Assembly: GCA_018524725.1 (NCBI GenBank)
Contig: JAEUWP010000118.1
Coordinates: 1 to 64,000, forward strand
DNA from: Podaxis mareebaensis
Lineage: Eukaryota; Basidiomycota; Agaricomycetes; Agaricales; Agaricaceae
Reading direction: 5' to 3'
DNA length: 64,000 bases
Positions 37,001 to 46,993 of the stretch are shown in pieces; positions within the stretch are counted from its first letter, which is position 1; each line of letters opens with the position of its first letter. Made by a program: the position numbers and the translations under genes. The notes beneath the pieces are model-generated. The model worked only from the letters and a program-made list of their open reading frames with translations, was not told the DNA's origin and searched no databases.

Positions 37001-37763
37001 GGTGTTATGGTCGCTTCGATATTTTAAAGGACCGAAGCACCACCTACCGATTCCATATCAAGGAGAGAGGCCAAGTCCAGACTCTCGGGACTCTCGAGAT
37101 TGGAACATGTTTTACTATCCCAGTTGCAGGCGGTTATGGCTTTCTTTGATCGTGGCAATTGATCTTCGGGGACCGTGTCTCTTGGCGGAGCCTGGGGTTA
37201 ATAGTATCATCATAAGACGTAACAGGAGATAGATATTCCGGTTTTGAATAAACCCCTCCCCCCAAGGCCTATTCTGTTGGACAAGGAAATCGTGAGCAAC
37301 CGCACGACTTAACTGTCATGACACATAGGATACATTTGGCCTTGTGATAAACACGCCATGAACCGCGCAAGACCCGTACAAATTTGGGCCGGAGTATTCC
37401 TTTGATTTGGAGCACCATGTTCAAAAATACTGCCCCAAAGAGTTCCAATACTTACCTAGTGAGAAGCTACACTTGATCGATGATCAACGTGTATTCATCG
37501 GAGAGATGCAAGGCACTCATATAACGGCATTACCGTTCACAGAACTCGGAAGGAGGGACCTTCGAACCAATGGCGATATAGCATCCCCGCCACAACGTCT
37601 CATGCCTGCAAGCTTCCTGTCAACTCCCACAGGCTATTTCCAGCCTGGGTAAGGAGACCGAAGTAGTTCCCATCCGGATTTACACACGGTGGATTGGGTT
37701 CTGGGATCGTCGCAAGGACCTCTTCTTGGTCTTTCTCTCATTCGGGTTTAGTTCAACTTGACG
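34044..37763. other. Gene-poor region of 3.7 kb
   Basis: No recognisable coding region was found on either strand; the open frames are short and unlike known families. The only structured element seen is the two-copy tandem repeat at 36083-36309. The right end carries the promoter of the amidohydrolase gene. Confidence 0.4.
36083..36309. repeat. Diverged tandem repeat, two copies of about 115 bp
   Basis: Copy 1 (36083-36197) and copy 2 (36198-36309) share CGTTGGTG-like starts, then GTAACGGAA, ACTTGACGTGA, GCCTTCTCGAATTCCAG and CAGTGTTGGCAG in the same order. Copies differ by point changes and by a short insertion (CACTC) near the end of copy 2. No open frame spans the repeat. Confidence 0.7.
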
Positions 37764-39487
37764 ATGACAACGTCTGTTTCCGCTGGAGGGAATGCCTCTT
37801 GGTCTAGCGGGAAGGTGTATGGCATCCTGGCCGGGAAGCTCTTTGATTCACGCAGACGGAAGTTGTTGCAAGATCAAGTGATCATGATTGATAGAGAGTT
37901 GGGCGTTATCGTGGACGTTATCAGCCTCGACGAGTTTCAACGTTCGCGGCGCAGTGATGGCATCGAGTTCATGGATTTTGGGCAATGGACTATTGTCCCT
38001 GGTTTCGTTGATGTGCATGTACACAGTGAGGGTCTCTCTTTCCGTACAAGTTGTAAGCGAATCAGATTGAACACTAGTGTTTTTGCACGCGTATACCGAG
38101 ACCTCGTGGAATGACCAAGTCACCAAAGAGAGTCTCGCAGAGCGAACCGTCAGAGCAACGGTCCACGCCCGCAAAACACTCATGGCCGGTTTCACAACAG
38201 TGAGGTAAGTCCCTCCATAAACCCATCAATGTAAGTGGAAATGAGCGAAGCTGATAACTACCATCCACGTTTCGCCATCAGAGACTTGGGGACAGAAGGT
38301 GCACTTGATGCCGATATCAGTCTTCGGAAGTGCTTGTCAGGTCGAGAACCAATCATCCCTGGCCCAAGGTACTACTGCGCAAATCGTGCGATCGTCACTA
38401 CGGGATCTTATGGTACGTGTCGACAAGCATTTGGGGGTGCGTTTGAGGTTGCATTGATTGTAATAAGGTCCTAGAAGCTCGTTGCATCCCTCAAACGACG
38501 GCGTGGAAGGCGTGATGGGAGCTGAGGTCGCAGATGGTATCGATAGTTGCATTCGAGCGGTGAGGAGGCAAATTGGGGTGGGATCCGATTGGATAAAGGT
38601 ACCCACACTGCTCATTATCTCATTTTGTATCAGTCATTCACAACGGATGCGTTACTAGATTTACGCTGGTGAGTACCATTCAGAATGTGACGATTGGGGT
38701 GTCCCTAACGAAACCAGATTATCGCGTGCGAGCACAGATGGGAGGCGTCTCATCGTCACTGAGTTCAAGATCCATCCGTACGTTTAATCGGCAGGAACTG
38801 GAGGCCATGATCACGACAGCCCATAACCTTGGCGTAAAGGTGGCTGCCCATGCCAATACAAGTGCCGCGATACCGGATCTGCTAGATCTAGGCGTTAACA
38901 GCATCGAGCACGGTGCTGAGATTTTTCTGAGCGAAGATCAAGATGTTAGTCTAATCAAAAAGCTTGCGGCAGCGAAGGAGAGGACGAAGTGGGTACCCAC
39001 CTTGGCGGCCTTTCATACTATGAGAGATCCAAAGGGTCAGGGAATGACCCCTTGGGACAGGGCAAAGAGGACTTTCGTCAAGGCCGTAATCGAAGAAGGG
39101 CTGGAAAACGTGGCTTGCGGAGGCGACACGGGGGTGTTCAACCATGGTGAAAACTCAATGGAGCTGATTTTGATGAGGCGACTGGGAGTGCCATGGGAGA
39201 AAGTCGTGTCATGGGCGACACTTGGAGGTTGGGAGTGTGTCAGAGGCGTTGAATGGGAAGGTGAAGAGGGCCAAAAACGGATTAGGGACCTCGAAGAGAA
39301 CCCAAGGAAGGGTTCTGACATTGACCGTGGTGTCCCTTTCGGTGTCATTCAGAAGGGCTGGGCAGCTGACCTCATTGGCATTGAGGGTGACTTGACAGGA
39401 AGTCCGGAGGTGTTTGAGAGTGCAGTGACCCAAGGCGTAAAGTTAGTTATCAAAAGTGGAGAAATTGTCAAATGGATCAAAGAGTAG
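37764..39487 (+). CDS. Metal-dependent amidohydrolase (imidazolonepropionase/prolidase-like)
   Basis: The ATG at 37764 (MTTSVSAGG) starts a gene of several small exons, including a 10-nt exon at 38659-38668 between two GT-AG introns. Across the first intron the metal site reads VPGFVDVHVHMFLHAYTETSW, with the H-x-H pair. Next come TLMAGFTTVRDLGTEGA, IIPGPRYYCANRAI, GSDWIKIYA with the candidate bridging Lys, LGVKVAAHANTSA and NSIEHGAEI with two His ligands, and ACGGDTGVF with the Asp ligand. The end has the family beta-strand motif (KGWAADLIGIEGD). All metal ligands are present, so it is probably active. The substrate, an N-acyl or dipeptide-type compound, cannot be told. Confidence 0.88.
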
Positions 39488-39913
39488 CGGGAAACCCGTG
39501 TAAAACCCTTTGCTTAGAACTGGTGTTTGGAACAACTTGGATTTGGACTCACTACAACATTTTCGCTCTGGCTGTTGATTACTGTAGCCTGCGGAATTGG
39601 ATGTGGAGAGGAATCGTCGATGCACGCGGAACATACTTATTCGGAAGTTGAGGCGGCGTTCTTGCCGTCCCTGTTGCTCTTAATTTCTTCCCACCCCCGT
39701 CAGTCCGTCAATGATTACTCCTTACCGTCGCTGGCTGCTCGTCTCGCTGAGCTGATATTTTGGTCTCCGAGTCCGAATGACTTCAGCTGTCATAACCCTG
39801 GCTCTTATCTCTATTGCCTGAGTAGCATTCGGTACGAGCGAACGATCCACCACAAAACATAACTAAAATATGACTTTTGTAGAACAAGTTTTTTTTTGTC
39901 GGCAGAGTTGCTG
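39488..39913. other. Convergent intergenic region
   Basis: This is the 3' flank of the amidohydrolase gene and of the minus-strand gene to the right. It holds a T-rich run near 39889. No gene or RNA was recognised. Confidence 0.45.
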
Positions 39914-40522
39914 TCAAAGATACAACACCAACACCAGGGCTTCATACCCCGCTTGATCTAGTCCACGCCACCTCCAAGCCCCATCAGACCCCCGCCGAAT
40001 CGACGAACGGCTGTTGTAGCTATGACCGCCTCCTGCCAAGCCCTGTTGCTCCGCCTTCGTTGCTTCAGCTTCCACGGTTGTAATCACATCTGCCACCGAC
40101 ACCGCGGTCGCGCCCGCTGCTCGTGGACGAATTGAAACCATACGTCCTGTCTCTGTCCCAGCATACATCACTTTCATCGTCAGTTCCCTCGTCTCCGGCA
40201 ATGTCGCTGGGCCGAGAAGCGCATTATCGCTGATTGTGCGCGACCGATGCGACTTGCGTGGATTTGGAAGCTTTCGCATTTCGCCCCACCGCAAGCAGTC
40301 AACCAGCTCCCCTACGAAGGGAATAGGCGGCAGTGGTTCTTCTGTATTCATGAGCGGGGAGAGGGGAATGTCGGGAAGGGGTATATTGTTTTTCAATAGC
40401 ATTGGAGGATGCTGTGGTGCCGCAGTCCTCGACGATGGCCTGCCAAGCAAGTGGTGGTTACCGATGGACGCGTTGGGCTGACTAACGGGGTAATAAGGGG
40501 CATGTGGGTGTTGGTGGTACAT
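39914..40522 (-). CDS. DUF6699-like hypothetical protein
   Basis: This is a single-exon frame of 202 residues from the ATG at 40522 (MYHQHPHAPYYPVS). An in-frame ATG at 40621 lies only a few bases from a TATATATA element, so it is too close to be the start. The N-terminal half is rich in Pro, His and Ser (PPMLLKNNIPLPDIPLSPLM, PLPPIPFVGELVDCLRWGEM). The C-terminal half has PATLPETRELTMKV, MVSIRPRAAGATAVSVADVI and ends LDQAGYEALVLVLYL. That order (a PAT strand, a basic strand, then a VxDV helix) recalls the agaricomycete DUF6699 fold. This is a weak resemblance; the function is unknown. Confidence 0.55.
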   Translation of the reverse strand: MYHQHPHAPYYPVSQPNASIGNHHLLGRPSSRTAAPQHPPMLLKNNIPLPDIPLSPLMNTEEPLPPIPFVGELVDCLRWGEMRKLPNPRKSHRSRTISDNALLGPATLPETRELTMKVMYAGTETGRMVSIRPRAAGATAVSVADVITTVEAEATKAEQQGLAGGGHSYNSRSSIRRGSDGAWRWRGLDQAGYEALVLVLYL

Positions 40523-40623
40523 TTTTGCCTGTCGAGCACCGCAGGGAAGGGAGGGTATTATATGGCCGGCTTTGTGTGGAGTTCTGGATTTCCAGGACTG
40601 CTGGGGCACTGACCGGGTCATTC

Positions 40624-40633
40624 GTATATATAC
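40624..40633 (-). promoter_or_regulatory. TATA box of the DUF6699-like gene
   Basis: The palindromic element GTATATATAC lies about 100 bp upstream of the chosen ATG at 40522 on the minus strand. It is the clearest TATA element in this part of the window, and it guided the choice of start. Confidence 0.5.
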
Positions 40634-42755
40634 AGATGGACTTCAGATGTTGTGGGAACTGCCGCTGGGAGGAAAATGTTTTGGGCCCTCTGTCGGGGAT
40701 CATGGACTTATCTGGGAGTCCAATCCACTTTGAAGTTTTCCTGGCTCATTTCGATTCGGATCCTCACCCGACTGGCTACTGGTGGCAACAACCGACCTGT
40801 CTTCTGGGGTACTCCTGCTTATTTCATTTTTGGCTTAGAGAGATCTCCCGGACCCTAAATCCAAATCCTGGACAACAACAGCAGCTCTTACCACCATTTC
40901 TTCGGAGGCATTTGGAGTGACAAGATTCTCTGAATAACAGAAACCGATTGAGCTGCTTTCTGGAAATCTCTTGGGGACTGCTATCTTTCATTCCGGATCT
41001 CCCGAGTAACGCGAGATGGATCCCGCCGTAATTCGTATCCTGTTGTTCCTCATAAGCTCAGAGAATGGATCTATATTTTCCCTCCCCCCTCAGTTTGGCG
41101 ATACCTTAGTGCGATATATTGGCCCTGACTTACCTTCAATTATAATATTCAGCGCTTGACGGCAGGCCCCGGATACCCTGAACGGGACGTGGGAGAAGAA
41201 AGTTCGCTGGATCTGAAAAAAGCGTGCGCGAGTCCCTCCAAGTTGCTCCTTGCTGTTTAACGTGTTAAACTTGTGCAAACAACCGCCCATGACATCAACC
41301 CTTGGCAGTTCAACATGATAGTAGATTAACCTTCCACGCCAACCCAAACCTGTCCCAAACCTTTCCCATTCGCACATGAGCTACCGTCATGTTTAAATCT
41401 ACTCTGCGCTTTCTCAGCCTCATAATTGTACCTCATCCGGTAAGTTTTCCACCGTCGCTCAACCGCCGCAGTGATTATAACACCAAGTTGGATAGAATAT
41501 GCCACCACCTGACCGTCAAACATCTTGTCATTCCAAATGGAAGGCCAAGGGTACGTAGTCCTCTGTGCTGTTTAGCTCGCTGCCCATGCTCATGACAACT
41601 GACATGAACCTGGAAATTTTCTCTTCACACCGAACGTAACACCAGGGATCAGCACCGTCTCGCGGGCGGACCACGCGACACCTCCCTTTCTGGCCACGCG
41701 AGGCACCATTTCTGGTATTACGAAAAGTGCGCCGCACAGTTCCCCTCGACCGAGGTGCCTAGATGCTGCTGCGGTAGCAGCATACAGTAAGGCTGTTTTG
41801 CGGCGGCGACATAGGTCACGCGTGCCCCCCGAACATCGTCGCCCCAGAAACGTGCGTTTAGCTCCTCGTTGCCACCGCTGCTTGGTTGGAAGTTCTTTGG
41901 TTGCTGTTGACTGTTAAAATTTTTCCCGTAGACACCACCGAGTGAAGCCTTTTGGACACGTTCCCCCGTGGCTGAAGGTGCTGTTAGTTCTGTGAGGGCA
42001 TGTTCAAACTTGCATTCCGCTTCGGTAAGGGGGATGTGTTGCTATTCTTATGATCGAATCGGCCGTTCTGACAGAATTTATCCACGACTGTATCTAGGTG
42101 AATGGTCTATGTTCTTTCTCGGCTCAAACGCGTTTCGAAATATCCCGCGAGGTGAGGCGCATATACCGACCTTTAATGGCCTAATGGCTGATGTCGAGTT
42201 TAATTCGCAGGCCGAAAGCGCGATTGTAAATCGATTTACTCTTGGCGTAACGTTGAAGGCAAAAATATCTCTGCTTACGGGTCCTCTAGATACACGGTAG
42301 ACTAAGTGTCACACCGGAGAGACATGCCTCTGGGGTGTGTTCTATGCATGAAAAACAGGTTATTAAACTCAAGGTTTCGGAGCCAGGTGTTTCATGAACC
42401 GCCATCTCCACTTGTGATGCCTTGCCATGGCTTGCGGAGGACTACACAAGTGGTCTCAACATGTACAGAGATTGGAATGGTAAGTGCTTCTATGCGATAC
42501 CTACGCATCACTCTCAACACCCCGTAGAAGAAGTTGCCGGATACGAGGGTAGAACCTCCAAAAGTTGCGTCACCTTCACGCGACAGGGGAACGGTATTCC
42601 AATTTCCCCATTCAGAAGGACTTACCTCACATGTTCCATAGAATAATAGAGGACAGAAAGAAGGGAACGCACAGATCTATTCAAGGTTCTTTGAGCTTGG
42701 ACTGTCACCCATTTTAGAAAATGTCCATGCGGTCGGTAGCTACTTCGGTCCTGCC
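40634..42755. other. Intergenic region, no gene firmly supported
   Basis: Nothing here matches a known family. Near 42418-42650 a GTAAGT donor follows a short open frame, and an acceptor (CCCGTAG at about 42526) opens another. This may be a 5' exon of the hypothetical gene to the right, but phases could not be made to run through. Confidence 0.35.
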
Positions 42756-43676
42756 GTGCTTTCAGAGGTTGGCCGAGATGACGAAATTTCAAGTTCCGGT
42801 AGTGAAACATATGATTCGAGCTTTGGAGAGGTCCTGGATGTGAAGGTGAGGAACACACTGTGTGAATGGTTTATCAATCCTGACGTGAGTGGTGCAGACG
42901 GTGGGCAATTCAGTACTTCCACCGATTCTGAATCCATTGCAAGCCAACGTAAATATGTTGACGGAAAGTGGTAAGTGGCATTCGTGTCATGGTGTCTATT
43001 AACAGGATTGAGACTGATCCTGTCTTGATAAGGAGCATTTCTATACGAGCCATGTGGACCAGCACTCGCACTTACCTCATGCATTCCGGAAACACCCCAA
43101 TCGGTGGCATTTTCGGGCAGCGCTGGACTAAACGCTCATGAAAGACAGGGACGATCGACATCAACATCATCTGGGCGCTTTTCTGGTTTTGGGTCTTCTC
43201 CTATTTCTCAGCCATTCAAAACTCAGGTCCAGGTCAAATCGCGCGGTATATCAACAGTTTCTGTCAGAGAGATGTTCCCGAGTGTTGTCACTTCGCTCAC
43301 AGAAGCGCCTAAATCATGCCGGGAGCGAGTGCGGATCCTAAGGAGGGGATTGACGAGACTATCACGTATACTCATACCATACCGGAGGGTGTCCGCGTCG
43401 ATCGCAAGTCCAGGACTGGCAGCTCCAGCTTGGGAAGAAGTTGTAGAGGAATCTATTCTCACCAACGGAAACCGACAGTTGGGAACGTCGATACCTGTAC
43501 AGGATGATGGGGCTGTGCTAGATGGGCGGGTTGCTAGCGTTGATGATTCCAGGAGTTGGGATGGCACCAGAGGTAGTGTTAAGCCCAGACGACGTTTATT
43601 TGGTCTATACGCATCGGCGCGAAGACGGTTAGCGAAGCGACATGGCGAGTTGAAGCGATACAGCGTTCCCTTTTAG
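42756..43676 (+). CDS. Hypothetical protein (possible lineage-specific gene)
   Basis: Two open stretches, 42756-42970 and 43121-43676, join in frame over an intron with a strong GTAAGT donor and GGGCAG acceptor. The frame is also open upstream to a TTTTAG acceptor near 42716, so more 5' exons are possible. The predicted product has an acidic, Ser-rich N-terminus, a Ser/Thr-rich middle (RQGRSTSTSSGRFSGFGSS) and a basic C-terminus (VKPRRRLFGLYASARRRLAK). No family is recognised. The 150-bp intron is longer than the local average. This could be a chance combination. Confidence 0.35.
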
Positions 43677-44108
43677 GCTTTGGTCCAGGCCGACAACTTT
43701 CTCTTGGCATGGGTCACCTACTTGGATTGGCATTGCGTACTGTGCAGTACCGTTGCTTTGGGATTGATGAAAGGGGCGTTCATTGGGATATGCTTTGTTG
43801 TACTTGATGTTCCATGACATTCTATAATCGCAGTCAACACATACTCTCCTTTTTATTGGGCTGGAAACAGTGGATTGGTAGCTTGGGGTCACGGCAGACC
43901 TCATGGATGGCTGTGAAGGATGCAGTCTAGAGCGATGGGGTATATGAAGGCATGCAGTGGGCTGAATATTAGGCATGAGTAGATGCCGCGCATATGAAAA
44001 CCCCAACGGGGATGAGTAGTGAGGAGGAATGGCTGAATTAGACCGAGGTGGACCCGGTGCAAGCCGAGCGGAATAGTGATCGGGATGTGCCATATATGGG
44101 AGACCCAA
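43629..44108 (-). CDS. Possible minus-strand hypothetical ORF
   Basis: A 159-residue uninterrupted frame starts at an ATG at 44108, 117 bp from the divergent NRAMP start. It is rich in Pro, Ser, His and Tyr, with one CVDCDYRM segment. No family is recognised. Its 3' end overlaps the end of the plus-strand hypothetical gene by 48 bp. It may be a chance frame. Confidence 0.2.
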   Translation of the reverse strand: MGLPYMAHPDHYSARLAPGPPRSNSAIPPHYSSPLGFSYARHLLMPNIQPTACLHIPHRSRLHPSQPSMRSAVTPSYQSTVSSPIKRRVCVDCDYRMSWNIKYNKAYPNERPFHQSQSNGTAQYAMPIQVGDPCQEKVVGLDQSLKGNAVSLQLAMSLR

Positions 44109-44225
44109 AACTGAGGGAGAAAAGGGTACCGTTCCACCGTTTCGTCTGAGGCCTTCCGCCCGTTGCTTTGGGTTCTCCGGATACTACTTAATGCCTTTCT
44201 TAACTTTCTCTCCCTGCCTTTCGCC

Positions 44226-46758
44226 ATGTCGGCACCTGCAAGCCCTCTCCCGGCAACCTCCCGTCCTCCTCAGCAATCGGCGAACTGGACCAATCGCGTC
44301 AAAAAGGCTTGCGTAACACTCTTCAGACATGTCAGGAAGCATGCTGGTGTTGGGGTTGTCTGTGCCGTAGCGTATTTCGACCCGTGAGTTCTTCGTTATG
44401 AGCTTTTTTGCTGTTTGCTGAATGGCATGTACTCCTATGTTCCATCGATATTCGGTTCCCTGTTGCTTGCGGTAACAGTGGTAACTGGGGTGTTGATTTG
44501 CAGGCGGGTTCGTTATATGGATATAGGTTGTTGTTCGTCGTGCTGCTTGCTGGGCTCTTTGCTGTGTTCCTTCAGGTGGGGGTCTTGTCCTTGCGGTTGA
44601 GCATTAAAGGCGGCATGATACTGATTTTGATTGATATTGATGATCTATAGGTCCTGGCGAGCAGGCTTGGTTGCGTTACGGGACTTGGTGAGTGCTCTAT
44701 CTCCATTAATCACTGTGGTGTTGGAGTGGTGTTAGCGTCCTTTTCTGGGCGCGGATGGCGTATGGTTGTGGTGCACATTGTATCTGATTGTCTCAGTGTC
44801 ATCCGTTGGATGCTGTTGGTGCACCAAGTCGTCTAGTGCTGCTTTGCACACGATGAGGAAGTATTCAACAGCATGATACATGGTGATACGTGGCATGATC
44901 AGTCCCTCAAGGCGCCTTTCATCTTCAATAACTCTTGCACCTGCAGCTATTTTTAGCTCGTACTCCTTTTCGCCGAAAATCTCGTGTTTCCTGCCGCCCA
45001 AAGATGCTGACATATCTTCATTAGACTTGGCTTCTCACACTCGATTACTTCTATACAATAGGCCGAAGCACACACTCCTATATCGGTGGCTCGGGCTTTA
45101 TCCCTTATATGTACTTTCGGAGGTCGCGATCATAGCAACGGATTTGGCGGAGTTATTGGGTTCCGCCATAGCCCTCTGCATGCTTTTCCCGAAATTGCAG
45201 CTTTGGCATGGAGTGTTGTTGACAGCAGTCGATGTTATCTTGATTCTTGCCTTGGGAGACCCTCTGCGCGGACGACCCGTCAGGATGTTCGAGTTCCTCA
45301 TTGCGGCTATGGTATGTCAGACCGGGTTCTAAATTTACTCGTTTTGTCGGTTCTTCGTCTGACCCTTGCGGCTTCCTTAGGTGTTAGCCGTCCTGATATG
45401 CATGGCTATCATCATATCCAAGGTTGATGTCGACTGGGGCAGGGCGTTTCAGGGATACATCCCATCAAAATATATATTTGCCTCTGGGGGCCTCTACACC
45501 TGTGGGTACATACTTCTCCATAAGTTCTAGCGAACGACACTTACTCTCGGACATCCAGCGATTGGTATCATTGGGGCAACAGTTATGCCGCACAGTCTGT
45601 ATATTGGTTCCGCCCTCGCTACTCAAGATAGAATCGACTACCGGCCACTCAAGAGTGACAAGCTCTCTCTCAGTGCGACAAGTACGATGGTGTCGGAGGA
45701 ACAAACTCTGACGCCACCGTCGCGACCGCGGTCGTTCGTGCTAAGGCTCAAGAAGTCTTTCTTAAATGCCTTTAGGATTCCACCTGCAAGTCTCCATGCG
45801 ACACGTGCCACGCGACATTGTGAACATGAAAATAACCCATTGTCTTTCGTACAAGCCCACATCTATCATGGGATCGCTGACGTGGTGGCTTGCCTTCTCG
45901 GATTCGCGGTCCTAATTAACTCCTTGTATGTCTCCTTTTATCTGTTCCGTGAATCCGAACCAACCTGATGGCTTGGTTCTTTTTTTAAAGGATTCTAATC
46001 CTCGCGAGCGCCGTGTTCTATTACGGGGATCACGACCTAGGAGATGCGGACCCTGCCAGTTTGTTCGATGCTTATGATCTAATTAAAAACCTCGTCGGCA
46101 AACGTGAGCACCAAGACAATATTTTCAGCTGTATAGATACTAATCTTGGTCGTTCAACAGCCGCTGCCACACTCTTTGCAATTGCCTTACTGGCATCCGG
46201 ACAAGTGAGCTCATAGGTTACGCCAGAGGTGACATGTTATTTATTTTGCTTTCCACAGAGCTCGTCTTTTATCGCCACGGTCGCCGGGCAAGCGGTCTCC
46301 GAGGGATTCATTCAATGGCGCACATCTGTACGTTTTGACATGACATATCCCGAGCCATGCGGTGGCATTAAATGCGGTTTTTTTCTTGGCAGCCTGCTAT
46401 TCGCCGTCTTGCAACACGTCTACTTGCTATTATACCGTCTATGGCGGTAGCGATCGCCGTCGGCAGAAGAGGGATCGATTCCCTCCTAGTCGTGTCCCAA
46501 GTCATTTTATCAATCGTTCTTCCGTTCATCACCCTCCCACTCCTGTATTGCACATCGTCCAAGGCAATCATGCGGGTACGCAAGTGTGAAGACGGTGAAG
46601 AACCGGCGGCAGAAGCCGGAGATGTTGAAAATATCAACTCATGGGTCGATTACAGTAATGGCAAGCTCACAATTCTGATTGGCACCTTGATTTGGCTAGT
46701 GGTGGTGACCGCTAATGCTTATGTCCTAATCAATCTCGCGATGGGCAACGGCGCATGA
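44226..46758 (+). CDS. NRAMP-family divalent metal transporter
   Basis: The ATG is at 44226 (MSAPASPLPATSR) and the stop ends at 46758, with about ten exons. The first helix motif DPGN is split by intron 1, since exon 1 ends in YFDP and exon 2 begins GNWGVDLQAG. Further landmarks are CVTGLDLASHTR, LYPLYVLSEVAIIATDLAEL, GSAIALCML, ALGDPLRGRP, GGLYTSVGIIGATVMPHSLY with the metal-binding MPH, LNAFRIPPASL in a soluble loop, LLASGQSSSFIATVAGQ and VLPFITLPLLYC. Both metal-site motifs (DPGN and MPH) and the GQSSS segment are intact. It should import Mn2+ or Fe2+ with protons at the plasma or endosomal membrane, like yeast Smf proteins. One intron (44688-45024) is 337 bp, far above the local norm. 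Confidence 0.92.
44732..45013 (-). CDS. Antisense ORF nested in an NRAMP intron
   Basis: A 93-residue frame runs from an ATG at 45013 to 44732 on the strand opposite the NRAMP gene. It lies wholly inside that gene's only oversized intron. The peptide looks protein-like: a charged N-terminal part (GEKEYELKIAAGARVIEDER), a mixed helix (MYHAVEYFLIVCKAALDDLV) and a basic tail. I do not recognise a family. It could be a nested gene, a degenerate insertion or chance. Confidence 0.3.
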   Translation of the reverse strand: MSASLGGRKHEIFGEKEYELKIAAGARVIEDERRLEGLIMPRITMYHAVEYFLIVCKAALDDLVHQQHPTDDTETIRYNVHHNHTPSAPRKGR

Positions 46759-46993
46759 ATTGACGACTGTAGGGGTTCTCTTCCGCAACCAGACAATACT
46801 GTAGAATATATTATTTCTTGACACTGTACGATTAACAAATCTGTGTTTTTTGTCTTTGGACACATGCTCATTTCGCAATGTAGAGCCGATGGAGGGACAT
46901 GCGGCGGTAGATAGATTGATAACGAACGAAACAATGGTATAAATGCATATAGATCAAAAACAACGGAGGGGTAGCCAATGCTGGAGCGAGAAC

